From NCBI RefSeq assembly GCF_000379985.1, contig NZ_KB904062.1:1-64000 (forward strand): DNA of 64,000 bases. Direction: 5' to 3'. This stretch comes from Streptococcus caballi DSM 19004. GTDB lineage: Bacteria > Bacillota > Bacilli > Lactobacillales > Streptococcaceae. Both the position numbers and the translations under genes were made by a program. The notes below the pieces were generated by a model. It had not been told where the DNA came from. It ran no database searches and was given only the letters and a program-made list of their open reading frames with translations. Each line of letters starts with the position of its first letter. Positions within the stretch are counted from its first letter, which is position 1. Below are positions 18,688-28,565 of the stretch, piece by piece.

Positions 18688-20460
18688 TTAGTCTGCTGAT
18701 TTACTGAACTGGCTCATGTAAAGGTCATAATAGAAGCCTTTATCAGCCAGCAAACTGTCATGATTCCCCTGCTCAATGATTTGGCCATCTTTGAGGACAA
18801 GAATTTTATCCGCTTCTTGAATGGTTGAGAGCCGGTGAGCAATAACAAAGCTAGTGCGGCCTTCCATGAGTTTTGACATAGCCTTTTGAATCAAGAGTTC
18901 CAAGCGTGTGTCAACAGATGATGTCGCTTCGTCTAAAATTAAGATTTTTGGATCTGCTAGAAGAGCGCGAGCAATGGTCAGCAGTTGTTTCTGACCAAGC
19001 GATACATTGTTAGATTCCTGATTCATTTCCATGTTGTAGCCGCCTGGCAGGGTGCGGATGAAATGGTCAACATTGGCAGACTTGGCCGCCTCAACGATTT
19101 CTTCATCGCTGGCTGCTAAGTTACCAAAACGCAGATTTTCCTTAATAGTCCCTTCGTAGAGCCAAGCATCCTGCAAAACCATTCCAAATTGCCTGCGGTA
19201 CTCCTGACGAGACAGGTTACGGATATCATGACCATCTACCTTGATAGAGCCTGATGTCACATCGTAAAAACGCATGAGCAGGTTAATCAGAGTCGTCTTA
19301 CCAGCACCTGTTGGACCAACAATGGCCACCATTTCACCTGGATTGACTTGCAGATTGAAATTGCGAATGAGCGGTTTGTCAGCCACATATTGGAAATCAA
19401 CATCGTGGAAGCTGACGCGACCAGTCAAGTCATGATCAAGCTTCTCTGTTGCATGATTAATCTCTGCTTCTTCATCCAAGACTTCAAAGATACGATCAAG
19501 AGATGACTTGGCACTTTGCAAAATACCAGCCAACTGGGTAATGGTTTGAATAGGCTGACTGATTTGCCAAACGTATTGCACAAAAGCCTGCATGTTACCA
19601 ATGGTCAAACCACCTGAGATAACTTGAAGGCCACCGATGAGTGCAACTAGCAGGTAAGCTGAATCAGAGATGGCATTGAGGACAGGCATCATGATACCAG
19701 AGATAAAACTGGCCTTGAAACCAACTGAACGCAGGTTTTCCGTAATCTCACGAAATTCAGCTGCGGAAGTTTCTTCACGGCCGTAAAGTTTGAGAACGTT
19801 GAAACCAGTCAAATTTTCCTGAACAAATCCATTCATAGCCCCTAGTGCGTCAGCCTGTTTCTTGAAATAAGGCTGAGACTTACGTAGGATGAACTGGGCA
19901 GAGAAATAAGTCAACGGTATGCAAATAATGACAATCATAGCCAAAGGTAGATTGAGGTAGAGCACCATGGCTATTACCAATATGATGGTTAGGAAAGCAT
20001 TGATGATTTGCAAGAATGATTGTTGCAGGGCATTAGACACTGTCTCAACATCGCTGGTAAAACGTCCCAGCATATCACCAAACTGGTGCTTGTCAAAATA
20101 AGAAACAGGAATCTGATTGATTTTCTCACTCAAATCATGACGCAGATCACGGATAGATTTTTGCACGGTATTAGTCATAAAATAGTTGGAACCGTATGAA
20201 CCAACTTCATAGAGAAAACCACGGATGAAGTAGAGCACCAAAATATTAAAGACATAGCCTGTATTAATGTGAGCACCAGCCACACCTCTTGCCATATCCA
20301 GCAGATTGGCCGTTAGTTCAGTAATAATCAACCCCAAGATAAAAGGTTCCAAAACACTCATAACGGCGCTCAAACATTTGAGAAAAATGGCTAGAAAGAG
20401 CGAACCTTTATAGTTTTTGAGATAAGCCCACATACGTAGGAAAACATGTTGATTTTTCAT
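18688..20460 (-). CDS. Heterodimeric ABC exporter subunit with canonical catalytic Glu (EfrB/LmrD-like)
   Basis: Full-length half-transporter of 590 aa: six-helix membrane domain (about residues 15-320) and C-terminal ATPase domain (about 345-585). Walker A is GPTGAGKTTLIN. Walker B with catalytic glutamate is ILILDEATSSVDTR. The H-loop is in VIAHRLSTI. The signature is the variant NVSLGQKQLLT rather than LSGGQ. It lies nine bases after its partner and shares the transcript, so the two form a multidrug-type heterodimer of the LmrCD/EfrAB/PatAB class. The substrate cannot be told from sequence. Confidence 0.88.
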   Translation of the reverse strand: MKNQHVFLRMWAYLKNYKGSLFLAIFLKCLSAVMSVLEPFILGLIITELTANLLDMARGVAGAHINTGYVFNILVLYFIRGFLYEVGSYGSNYFMTNTVQKSIRDLRHDLSEKINQIPVSYFDKHQFGDMLGRFTSDVETVSNALQQSFLQIINAFLTIILVIAMVLYLNLPLAMIVIICIPLTYFSAQFILRKSQPYFKKQADALGAMNGFVQENLTGFNVLKLYGREETSAAEFREITENLRSVGFKASFISGIMMPVLNAISDSAYLLVALIGGLQVISGGLTIGNMQAFVQYVWQISQPIQTITQLAGILQSAKSSLDRIFEVLDEEAEINHATEKLDHDLTGRVSFHDVDFQYVADKPLIRNFNLQVNPGEMVAIVGPTGAGKTTLINLLMRFYDVTSGSIKVDGHDIRNLSRQEYRRQFGMVLQDAWLYEGTIKENLRFGNLAASDEEIVEAAKSANVDHFIRTLPGGYNMEMNQESNNVSLGQKQLLTIARALLADPKILILDEATSSVDTRLELLIQKAMSKLMEGRTSFVIAHRLSTIQEADKILVLKDGQIIEQGNHDSLLADKGFYYDLYMSQFSKSAD

Positions 20461-20469
20461 TTCTACCTC

Positions 20470-22206
20470 CTATTCTTCTGTTAAGCTCTGATTTTTGAGC
20501 TGAGATTGGGCAATCTCACGATAAATGGCATTGCTCTTTATGAGTTCTTCATGTCTTCCACGACCAACGATTTCACCTTCATCAAGGACGATAATTTGAT
20601 CGGCATCCATGATAGTCCCCACGCGTTGGGCCACGATAAGGACAGTACTGTCTCCCGTCACTTCCTTGAGGCGAGCACGTAATTGAGCATCCGTCTTATA
20701 ATCCAGCGCTGAGAAGGAATCGTCAAAGATGTAGATGTCAGGCTTCTTGACCACCGCACGAGCGATGGACAGACGCTGCTTCTGACCACCTGACAGGTTG
20801 CTTCCACCCTCAGCCAGATGGGTATCAAATTTCTCCTCACGACTTTCGATAAATTCCTTAGCTTGGGCAATGTCGGCTGCCGAGTGCAATTCTTCTAAGG
20901 TCGCATCTTCCTTACCATACTTTAGGTTTTCTCCAATGGTTCCGGTAAATAGCAGAGCTTTTTGTGGAATAAAACCGATCTTCTGACGTAGGGCTTTGAG
21001 ATTGTAATCTCTGACATCCACTCCGTCCACCAAGATTTTACCTAAGGTGACATCATAGAAACGTGGAATAAGATTGACCAGTGATGACTTTCCTGAACCA
21101 GTCGAACCAATAAAGGCAATGGTCTGGCCAGGCTCAGCCTTAAAGGAGATGTCGTGTAGGACAGGGCTCTCCGTTTCACCAGGATAGGCAAAGGTGACAT
21201 TGTTGAATTCCAAGTAACCTTTTGTCTTACCTTCAGTGACACCATTCTCATTAGGGTCAATGGAAATCGGCATGTCCATAACTTCCTTGATACGGGCACT
21301 TGAAACGGCCATACGCGGATACATGGTAAAGAGATTAGCAAACATAAGGAAAGAAAAGAGAGCATGGAAACTGTATTCAATAAAGGCCACCAAGTCACCA
21401 ATCCGCAGACTACCTTTGGCCAGCGGATCAAGGGCAAAAGCAACAATGGCTACAATCATAGCAATGAGAATCTGTACAAAGAGAGGCTCCGTAATCCCTG
21501 TCAGCTTGAATAAACGGCTTGAAATTTGAGCATAGTCATCATTCTTACGATCAAAGCGCGTTTCTTGGAAATCCTCTCGAGCAAAGGCACGTATAACACG
21601 TAGACCTGTCAAGTTCTCGCGAACATATTGGTTGATTTTATCCAGCGTAGCCTGCTGTTTCTCAGACAATGGCTTGGTCTTGATGGCTACATAAGCCACC
21701 ACCCAGATGAGAAAGGGCACTGCTACGGCAACTATCCAAGCCAGTGATGGACTGGTTAAGAGAATCATGACCACACTAGAAATCATCATCATGGGTGTGA
21801 CCAAGCCCATCCGCAATGACTGCTCTGCAAATTGCATGAGCACAAAAGCGTCACTAGTCATCCGTGTCACCAAAGAGGAGACACCGATTTTCTCGTATTC
21901 GTGGTGAGAATACTCTTGCAACTTGTCGTACATGCTATTTCGCATGTCGCGAATCATGGTAGTTGTCAAGCAACCAGAAGCATAAGATAGGGTCACCCGT
22001 CCTACAATTCCAAGCAGTATAATGATAAGCATCATTCCCGCCCAAAAGAAAATAGCAGAGCGGTCACCCTTGGTAACGCCTTGGTCAATCATGCGTGCCA
22101 AGACTGTCGGCATGCCCAAATTGACCACGACGAACAAGAAAGCACCCAGCAGGTCCATGACCAGCCACTTGGGATACTTTTTCAAATAAGACCATATGTA
22201 GCTCAT
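20470..22206 (-). CDS. Heterodimeric ABC exporter subunit with degenerate catalytic site (EfrA/LmrC-like)
   Basis: Partner half-transporter of 578 aa. Walker A is GSTGSGKSSLVN and the signature is LSGGQKQRLSIARA. Walker B ends in Asp rather than Glu (IYIFDDSFSALD), and the switch position is Gln in place of His (VAQRVGTI). This asymmetry is the hallmark of heterodimeric type IV exporters, in which one ATP site hardly hydrolyses. The start MSYIWSYLKKYPKW at 22206 has AAGGAG seven bases upstream; the frame to 22296 is an unsupported extension. It is first in the two-gene operon. Confidence 0.88.
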   Translation of the reverse strand: MSYIWSYLKKYPKWLVMDLLGAFLFVVVNLGMPTVLARMIDQGVTKGDRSAIFFWAGMMLIIILLGIVGRVTLSYASGCLTTTMIRDMRNSMYDKLQEYSHHEYEKIGVSSLVTRMTSDAFVLMQFAEQSLRMGLVTPMMMISSVVMILLTSPSLAWIVAVAVPFLIWVVAYVAIKTKPLSEKQQATLDKINQYVRENLTGLRVIRAFAREDFQETRFDRKNDDYAQISSRLFKLTGITEPLFVQILIAMIVAIVAFALDPLAKGSLRIGDLVAFIEYSFHALFSFLMFANLFTMYPRMAVSSARIKEVMDMPISIDPNENGVTEGKTKGYLEFNNVTFAYPGETESPVLHDISFKAEPGQTIAFIGSTGSGKSSLVNLIPRFYDVTLGKILVDGVDVRDYNLKALRQKIGFIPQKALLFTGTIGENLKYGKEDATLEELHSAADIAQAKEFIESREEKFDTHLAEGGSNLSGGQKQRLSIARAVVKKPDIYIFDDSFSALDYKTDAQLRARLKEVTGDSTVLIVAQRVGTIMDADQIIVLDEGEIVGRGRHEELIKSNAIYREIAQSQLKNQSLTEE

Positions 22207-22401
22207 AAAAACTCCTTTATTTATTATAATTTGATATTTTACTTTGGTAGTTGATAGGTAATATGACTGATTTTCAACTCTACTAGGTAGCCCCACTTGC
22301 CCTCATGTGAAAATATGTTTTTCTAGGTGTTTAAAGATGCTATCCCAGCTAGTCCCATCATTTTTGCAGGAAAGCAAATGCGGGGACAGCTGACGTTTTT
22401 C

Positions 22402-22604
22402 CTAATTCATTTTCTTAAAAGTATGGGATTGTCCGATGCGCCTGATTTTTTTATCGATATATTTTCTAGCAGAGATTTGATATAAACTCCCTCTGGCACA
22501 TCAAAGTAATGATAGAGGGCGCCGTTTTGGTATTCGACTTCTAACACTTCAGCTTCCCAGCCCACACTCTTGACCAGACGCGCCTGTACCTGTTTTCTTT
22601 TCAT
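22402..22604 (-). pseudogene. KTSC-domain small protein, frameshifted
   Basis: MKRKQVQARLVKSVGW then EVLEVEYQNGALYHYFDVPEG matches the KTSC domain of short proteins of unknown function. After VYI the zero frame gives an unrelated tail ending at 22407. The next frame reads YQISARKYIDKKIRRIGQSH and then TFKKMN, stopping at 22402, which looks like the genuine KTSC C-terminus. A one-base deletion near the TTTATATCAAA run explains it. The start has AAGGAGACTACT upstream. It could also be a sequencing error. Confidence 0.65.
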
Positions 22605-22644
22605 AGTAGTCTCCTTGGCTATTTCTCATTTGACTTTGGTTTGC

Positions 22645-24513
22645 CTAACTCTCCAACTCGCTCAAATACTCATAGCGTTCATATTTCTCAAGAAGTTCGT
22701 CATTTGCTGCATCCAAGTCGCCTTGCAGACTGGCTAGCTCGCCATAGTTGCTGGCATTTTCCTGCATGGCTACCTCAATGTCCTCGATCTTGGCCTCAAG
22801 CGCAACAATATCGTCCTCGATTGTCGCCCACTCCTGCTTTTCAAAGTAGGACATGCGCTTACGCTCAGCCTTTTCCTTCTCAGACCTTGGTGTCTCTTTC
22901 TTTTGGGCAATGGCAGAGCTGTCTTTCTCAAAGGCCACTTGATCCAGATAATCGGTGTAGTTGCCGAAGAACTCACGGACACCCCCATTTTCAAAAGCCA
23001 AAATCTTGTTGGCCACCTTGTCGAGGAAATAGCGGTCGTGGCTGACCGTGATGACAGGACCAGCAAAACCTTGCAGGAAGTTTTCCAGTACAGTCAAGGT
23101 CGCAATGTCAAGGTCATTGGTCGGCTCATCCAGAAGCAAGACATTTGGTTTTTCGATGAGGATTTTGAGCAGGTAGAGCCGCTTCTTCTCACCGCCAGAT
23201 AACTTGGCAATCTGTGTGCCATGGGTCGATCGTGGGAAAAGAAATTGCTCCAGCAAGTCTGTCACACTGGTTGTTCCAACAGTCGTTTTGACCTCATCAG
23301 CCACCTCTTGCAGATAGTTGATAACCCGCTTGTTCTCATCCATATCCTTGATTTGCTGAGAGAAATAACCGATACGCACCGTCTCACCGATAGCCAGCTT
23401 CCCAGTAATCGGCTGCAAGTCGCCATTGATCAGATTGAGAAGAGTTGACTTACCAACACCATTATCACCGACAATCCCAATCCTATCCTTGTTTTGTACT
23501 AGCAAACTAAAGTCTGACAGGATAGGCTTGTCAGGAAAACTGAAATCCACATTTTCAAACTGGATGACCTTTTTTCCGATACGACTGGTTTCAAAGTTGA
23601 TTTCAAGCTCAGCTGCCACCGTTGCAGCTGACAAGTCTGACTTGAGGTCATTAAATCGGTTAATACGAGCCTGCTGTTTGGTAGCTCTGGCCTGCGGTTG
23701 TGTCCGCATCCAGGCTAGTTCTTGCTTGTAGAGTTGTTTTTTCTTATGAAGCGAAGCCGCGTCGCGCTCGTCTTGTTCAGCGCGCAGACGCACATAATCT
23801 TGGTAGTTACCTTGGTACTCGGTCAAGCTGGCATTATTCAATTCAAAGATGCGCGTCGCAATATTGTCCAAAAAATAGCGATCATGGGTGATGAAGATGA
23901 CCGTCTTCTTGGCATTTTTGAGGAAATTAGTCAGCCAAGCGATGGTGTCAATGTCTAGGTGGTTGGTCGGCTCGTCCAGAAGCAACAAATCAGCGTCATC
24001 CAGCAAGACCTGCGCTAACTGCACACGACGACGCAAGCCCCCAGATAAATCGCCGAGCTTTTGAGTCAGGTCAGAAATCCCGAGCTTAGACAGGACAGTC
24101 TTCACTTCGCTCTCAATGGTCCAAGCATCTAGACTGTCCATCTCAGCCATAACCTTTTCAAGGAGAGCTTGATTAGCCTCCGAATAGTCCAGCATGAGGG
24201 CTTCATATTCCTTAATCAGCACCATCTCACGCAGGTCAGATGACAGCACCGTATCCAAAACCGTCTTGTCATCATCAAAATCAGGCTCCTGAGTCAGATA
24301 AGCCATCTTGTAATCATTCTTAGCAGAAAATGGCGATACATCCCCATCAAAGCCAAGCCTGCCTGAGAGGACATCCAGAAGCGTGGTCTTTCCTGTCCCA
24401 TTGACCCCGATAATCCCGATGCGGTCAAGGTCATGAATGATGAAGGAAATACCCTCGAACACCGTCTTATCACCAACAGACTTGGTTAACTTTTCAACAA
24501 TAAAATCAGACAT
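22645..24513 (-). CDS. ABC-F family ATPase (Uup/YfmR-like ribosome factor)
   Basis: Two ABC ATPase domains without membrane segments: Walker A GVNGTGKTTLLD and GDNGVGKSTLLN, signatures LSGGLRRRVQLAQVL and LSGGEKKRLYLLKIL, and catalytic Glu in LLLLDEPTNHLD and VLLLDEPTNDLD. The linker of about 80 residues contains LAWMRTQPQARATKQQARI, the ribosomal P-site interaction motif region. A C-terminal coiled coil (about residues 545-620) points to the Uup/YfmR branch rather than antibiotic-resistance ABC-Fs. Such proteins relieve stalled ribosomes. The gene is 622 aa, with AAGGAAG before the ATG. Confidence 0.88.
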   Translation of the reverse strand: MSDFIVEKLTKSVGDKTVFEGISFIIHDLDRIGIIGVNGTGKTTLLDVLSGRLGFDGDVSPFSAKNDYKMAYLTQEPDFDDDKTVLDTVLSSDLREMVLIKEYEALMLDYSEANQALLEKVMAEMDSLDAWTIESEVKTVLSKLGISDLTQKLGDLSGGLRRRVQLAQVLLDDADLLLLDEPTNHLDIDTIAWLTNFLKNAKKTVIFITHDRYFLDNIATRIFELNNASLTEYQGNYQDYVRLRAEQDERDAASLHKKKQLYKQELAWMRTQPQARATKQQARINRFNDLKSDLSAATVAAELEINFETSRIGKKVIQFENVDFSFPDKPILSDFSLLVQNKDRIGIVGDNGVGKSTLLNLINGDLQPITGKLAIGETVRIGYFSQQIKDMDENKRVINYLQEVADEVKTTVGTTSVTDLLEQFLFPRSTHGTQIAKLSGGEKKRLYLLKILIEKPNVLLLDEPTNDLDIATLTVLENFLQGFAGPVITVSHDRYFLDKVANKILAFENGGVREFFGNYTDYLDQVAFEKDSSAIAQKKETPRSEKEKAERKRMSYFEKQEWATIEDDIVALEAKIEDIEVAMQENASNYGELASLQGDLDAANDELLEKYERYEYLSELES

Positions 24514-24578
24514 GTTTTTCTTCCTTACATTTTTCAGTAAACAGAGCTGGGCTTAAGCTCAGCTCTATATACTATGAA

Positions 24579-25784
24579 CTAGTCAGCTTGCTCAGCTACA
24601 AACTCAAAAATAGCTGCCTTGTCGTTAGCTAAGTTACCCAGCACAATGGCTTCTTCAACTGCTTTTAGAATAGCCCCCATCTCAGGGCCTGGTTTCATAC
24701 CCAGTTCCTTGATGAGCATGCCACCATTGACGACAATATCGTGTTTGTCATGAATAGTCAGATCCTGATCCAGCTCATCAATGCGGGTAAAATCAACTGA
24801 TAGCCCTTGTGATTGGCGGAGCTCCTCCGCCTGCTTGACCAGATACTTGCCATAACGATAGAGTTCAGGCTTGTCAAGGTTATTAGTCAGACGGAAATAG
24901 TAAATAGCCACTATCTTCTCAACATCTTTTTGAAATTGGCTGGAGGTCTTCCAAGACTTTAGAAAGGCGCGCGGATTATCCAGACCCAGTTTGATGATGA
25001 GCAGTGCCCAAGCTTGTTCAGAAGTTGAAAAGCGGAAGCTTTGCTCTGTATCATCTAAGAAGCTCTGCAATTTTCCATGAGAGTGGCGCATGTGAGGTAG
25101 ATAATCCTGAGCCTGACTAGTCATGAGGGCAGACAGCCCCTTACGCCAGAAGGGTGCCATGAGCAATTTGTCAAACTCGATAAAAGAGCGCTCTACCGAA
25201 ATTTTCTCCAGTAAGGGTGCATGCTCCGTCATGGCTTTAAAGGTCTCTTCTTCAATTGTAAAATCCAAGCTGGCTGCAAAACGGAAACCACGCATGATGC
25301 GCAGGGCATCTTCGTTGAAGCGCTCTGCCGCAACACCTACCGCTCGTAAAATGTGGTGCTTCAAATCTTCTAAGCCACCAAATTTATCAATAACAGTCCC
25401 CTCTTCATCTAAGGCAAAGGCATTGACCGTAAAATCACGACGCTTGAGGTCTTCTTCTAGCGAACGCACAAAAGAAACCGACTTGGGACGACGGTAGTCC
25501 ACATAGACATCCTCCGTCCGAAAAGTCGTCACTTCGTACTCACCGCCGTTCTCCAAAACTAAGACAGTCCCATGTTCAATGCCGACATCCACAGTCCGAT
25601 GAAAGATGCGCTTGGTCTCCTCAGGATAAGAGCTTGTCGCAATATCCACGTCATGAATCGGACGGTTCAAAAGGGCATCACGCACACTGCCTCCGACAAA
25701 GTAGGCCTCATAGCCCGCAGTTTTTATTTTCTCTAATATTGGTAAAGCCTCCTGAAACTCAGAAGGCAGATTTTTTAATCTCAT
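24579..25784 (-). CDS. cca: CCA tRNA nucleotidyltransferase
   Basis: Class II CCA-adding enzyme that builds or repairs the 3' CCA of tRNAs. Visible are [20 protein letters not shown] with the metal-binding Asp pair, [15 protein letters not shown], the [20 protein letters not shown] neck, and C-terminal body and tail helices. Length 401 aa is typical of streptococci. The ATG overlaps the dapB stop as ATGA, so expression is coupled to dapB. Confidence 0.95.
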   Translation of the reverse strand: MRLKNLPSEFQEALPILEKIKTAGYEAYFVGGSVRDALLNRPIHDVDIATSSYPEETKRIFHRTVDVGIEHGTVLVLENGGEYEVTTFRTEDVYVDYRRPKSVSFVRSLEEDLKRRDFTVNAFALDEEGTVIDKFGGLEDLKHHILRAVGVAAERFNEDALRIMRGFRFAASLDFTIEEETFKAMTEHAPLLEKISVERSFIEFDKLLMAPFWRKGLSALMTSQAQDYLPHMRHSHGKLQSFLDDTEQSFRFSTSEQAWALLIIKLGLDNPRAFLKSWKTSSQFQKDVEKIVAIYYFRLTNNLDKPELYRYGKYLVKQAEELRQSQGLSVDFTRIDELDQDLTIHDKHDIVVNGGMLIKELGMKPGPEMGAILKAVEEAIVLGNLANDKAAIFEFVAEQAD

Positions 25785-26548
25785 AGTAATTTTTCCAAAC
25801 CATAAACGAGCTTGTCTCGCTTAACAACTTCTTTAATACCTAAATTAACACCGCTCATGAAAGAGATACGATCGTAAGAATCATGGCGGAGCGTCAACCC
25901 TTCACCTTGTGCACCAAAGATGACTTCTTGGTGAGCCACCAAGCCTGGCAAACGCACGCTGTGGATACGCATACCATCAAATTCGGCACCACGCGCACCC
26001 GTAAGACTTTCTGTCTCATCGGCTGCGCCCTGCTTCTTAGGCTCACGAACCTGACTAATCAATTCAGCTGTTTTAATGGCTGTACCAGATGGTGCATCCT
26101 TCTTCTTATCATGGTGTAATTCAATGATTTCTACATCTGGGAAATATTTGCTGGCTTTAGCCGCAAATTCCATGAGTAAAATAGCACCAATAGCAAAGTT
26201 TGGTGCTATCAATCCACCTAATTTCTTAGCAACCGATAGGTCGACCAACTCTTTGATTTGTTCTGGTGTGAAGCCTGTTGTCCCAACCACTGGCGCAAAG
26301 CCATTTTCCAAAGCAAAGCGGGTATTTTCATAAGCCACAGCTGGCGTGGTGAAGTCCACCCAGACATCTGCATCAAATCCAACCAAGTCTGCCTTATCTG
26401 TGAAGACTGGTACGCCATCCACTTCTTTTTCAGTGGCAAATGGGTCAAGTAATGCCACCAAAGTCAAGTCAGCATCACCTTTTACCATATCAACCGCAGT
26501 TGACCCCATTCTTCCTTTGAAACCTGCTACAATTACTTTAATACTCAT
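25781..26548 (-). CDS. dapB: 4-hydroxy-tetrahydrodipicolinate reductase DapB
   Basis: NAD(P)H-dependent step of the diaminopimelate/lysine pathway. It shows the nucleotide-binding GFKGRMGST at the N-terminus, the TTPAVAYEN segment, and the catalytic site [15 protein letters not shown] with His pair and Lys. Its 255 aa is the normal size. GAAAGGATAAACC precedes the ATG. It sits 13 bp after degV and overlaps cca, so DUF1149-degV-dapB-cca form one operon. Confidence 0.95.
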   Translation of the reverse strand: MSIKVIVAGFKGRMGSTAVDMVKGDADLTLVALLDPFATEKEVDGVPVFTDKADLVGFDADVWVDFTTPAVAYENTRFALENGFAPVVGTTGFTPEQIKELVDLSVAKKLGGLIAPNFAIGAILLMEFAAKASKYFPDVEIIELHHDKKKDAPSGTAIKTAELISQVREPKKQGAADETESLTGARGAEFDGMRIHSVRLPGLVAHQEVIFGAQGEGLTLRHDSYDRISFMSGVNLGIKEVVKRDKLVYGLEKLL

Positions 26549-26561
26549 GGTTTATCCTTTC

Positions 26562-27410
26562 TTACAAAATCGGTGTAAAACCAAAGGCTACTGCACCAGC
26601 TCCCAGGTGAGTGGCGATAACACCGTCAAAGGTAACAATCTCAAGATTTTTATCATGACCACCTTCGGCTAAGAGTTGATAAAATTGTTGCGCTTTTTCT
26701 TCAGCTCGCGAATGAATAATGAAGATCTTATAATTCCCATCTTTGGTAACTTCTTCTAAGACCTCAACCAAACGCTTGATGGCCTTCTTCTCCGTACGCA
26801 CTTTTTCATAAACAACGATAGTTCCCGTCTTATCAAAATAGAGAATAGGTTTGATGGACAGAAGATTTCCCAAAATAGCAGAGCCATTTGACAAACGCCC
26901 CCCCTTAACCAGATGATTGAGGTCATCTACCATGATAAAAGCACTGGTTTTGTCAATCTGCACCGCTAATTTATCCAAAATAGTTGTAAAATCATCGCCC
27001 TTAGCGGCCCAAGCCAAAGTATTTTCAACCATGCTACCAAGCGGAGCCGAAGTAATCTTGCTATCAGGAAAAGCAATGGTCATCTCTGAATGCTCATCAA
27101 TCAGAAACTGGATATTTTGCCAGAAACCTGAAATGCCCGATGAAAGGAAAAGACCGATGACGTGGGTATAACCCTGAGATGGCAAAACAGAAAGAAGGTC
27201 ATCAAGCTCTGCGAGACTTGGCTGGCTGGTCTTTGGCAACTCGTCTGAATCCGCCATCTTTTGATAAAAGTCATCTAAGGTCAGGTTCTTGCCTTCAATA
27301 TAGGACTGACCTTCAATCATGATTGGGATATCTAGAACATATAGGTCTTCATGCGTTGCCAAGCTCTGAGGCAACACAGCTGTCGAATCCGTAATAACCG
27401 CTAATTTCAT
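26562..27410 (-). CDS. DegV family fatty-acid-binding protein
   Basis: The N-terminus [15 protein letters not shown] and the later [26 protein letters not shown] and [10 protein letters not shown] are DegV/EDD-fold signatures. The fold binds one fatty acid; FakB proteins of this family present it to the kinase FakA. Which DegV paralogue this is cannot be told from the sequence, and no fakA is nearby. Length is 282 aa. The start codon shares a base with the DUF1149 stop (TAATG), so translation is coupled. Confidence 0.9.
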   Translation of the reverse strand: MKLAVITDSTAVLPQSLATHEDLYVLDIPIMIEGQSYIEGKNLTLDDFYQKMADSDELPKTSQPSLAELDDLLSVLPSQGYTHVIGLFLSSGISGFWQNIQFLIDEHSEMTIAFPDSKITSAPLGSMVENTLAWAAKGDDFTTILDKLAVQIDKTSAFIMVDDLNHLVKGGRLSNGSAILGNLLSIKPILYFDKTGTIVVYEKVRTEKKAIKRLVEVLEEVTKDGNYKIFIIHSRAEEKAQQFYQLLAEGGHDKNLEIVTFDGVIATHLGAGAVAFGFTPIL

Positions 27411-27790
27411 TAACTATTAAACTCCAAATTCATACCTGGACGATCCAAGGCAATCTCAGTTACTTCATAGGTCAAACGCTGAACCATATCGAGCAGGGGC
27501 GCAGCCAAACCTTCAACTTCTTCTTGTGAAAATTCACTTGGTTCATTCACGATACGGTCTTGGATGTGAACCATTTGTGAAATCACCCCGTTGATGACAA
27601 ATTCATCACGCACGATGGTGAATTGCAAGACTGAAACGATTGATGTTACCGTATTTTCAGTATCCTTATTAACTAGTTGGAAAGTCACCTCAAAATTTGT
27701 TTCAGGTGTTCCGTTTTCTTTTTCCCATTCCAAATTACGGGCATCATAGTGATATTGGTTAACAAATTCTTGTTCTCTTACGACTTCCAT
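27410..27790 (-). CDS. DUF1149 family protein
   Basis: A 126-aa acidic cytoplasmic protein beginning [19 protein letters not shown]. It matches the streptococcal DUF1149 family, which has a SecB-like fold; function is not established. It is the first gene of the DUF1149-degV-dapB-cca cluster, with AAGGAGAAGAGT before the ATG. No signal peptide or membrane segment is seen. Confidence 0.85.
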   Translation of the reverse strand: MEVVREQEFVNQYHYDARNLEWEKENGTPETNFEVTFQLVNKDTENTVTSIVSVLQFTIVRDEFVINGVISQMVHIQDRIVNEPSEFSQEEVEGLAAPLLDMVQRLTYEVTEIALDRPGMNLEFNS

Positions 27791-27861
27791 ACTCTTCTCC
27801 TTACAGACAATTACATGTATTATAGCATAATTTCAGGCATTATAAAAGGGTCTTAAGCTCC

Positions 27862-28383
27862 CTAGAATTTCTTTTGCGGGTGCTTGGCGATAATCTCTGG
27901 GTACTTGCTTAGGATAGTTTCTCCCTTCGGTAAAATAGCATAGCTCCGCAGGTCAAAAAGCCTGCCTAATTCCTCTTCGCTATAGTTTTCCGCCACGGCT
28001 TTGTCCAAGTCCTGTCGTTTCATCTTAGATAGACCAGCTACTCCCTTAACCTTTAAAAATTCCTTCAGTTTAGGAGCTGATAAGTGCCTGAGAGAATCAA
28101 AAGCTGTATCGAGCTTGACATACCCTTGCTCAATCAGCCAGTCTAACTCCTTCTGGGCATCAATGCCATAGGTCGTATAGAAATATTTATGATGAGATGA
28201 CTGATTAGTGTAAGTACCGAAATTAATCCGCCAAAGCATGATAATGTGACCAGGCAAAAGCCCTTCTTCTGTTCGAATCATATTACGTTTTGGAATAGGC
28301 TTGCTTAGTAATTCCGCTTCATATTTTGGAGCCAAATAAGGCAGCTCCGCATGGTTTGCATAAATAGTATTAAAAGTTTTCAT
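27862..28383 (-). CDS. SAP-domain-containing hypothetical protein
   Basis: The middle and C-terminal part contains LRHLSAPKLKEFLKVKGVAG followed by LSKMKRQDLDKAVAENYSEEEL. This fits a SAP helix-loop-helix (putative nucleic-acid-binding) motif at about residues 95-140. The N-terminal half is not recognised. The 173-aa protein is cytoplasmic. Shine-Dalgarno support at the start is weak. It lies alone between the DUF1149 operon and the membrane GDPD gene. Confidence 0.7.
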   Translation of the reverse strand: MKTFNTIYANHAELPYLAPKYEAELLSKPIPKRNMIRTEEGLLPGHIIMLWRINFGTYTNQSSHHKYFYTTYGIDAQKELDWLIEQGYVKLDTAFDSLRHLSAPKLKEFLKVKGVAGLSKMKRQDLDKAVAENYSEEELGRLFDLRSYAILPKGETILSKYPEIIAKHPQKKF

Positions 28384-28565
28384 AGAACCATTTTACCATC
28401 ATCTGCTAGAAAAGATAAAGTCAGATGCACCCAACAAAGCCAAACAGCTATCCTTGCTAAGGCATAGATTGAAAATAACGCGTCGGGCTTACGTTGCTCG
28501 CAAATCATCTGTCGTAAGAGCGCCTACTCTGTACAACCAGATTGCTTTTTGTTTTTGACTCAGTC

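Noticed and set aside
22645-24000. Many long open frames on the plus strand across the ABC-F gene
   Set aside because: They are shadows of the strongly conserved minus-strand ABC-F gene and have no ribosome sites or family motifs.
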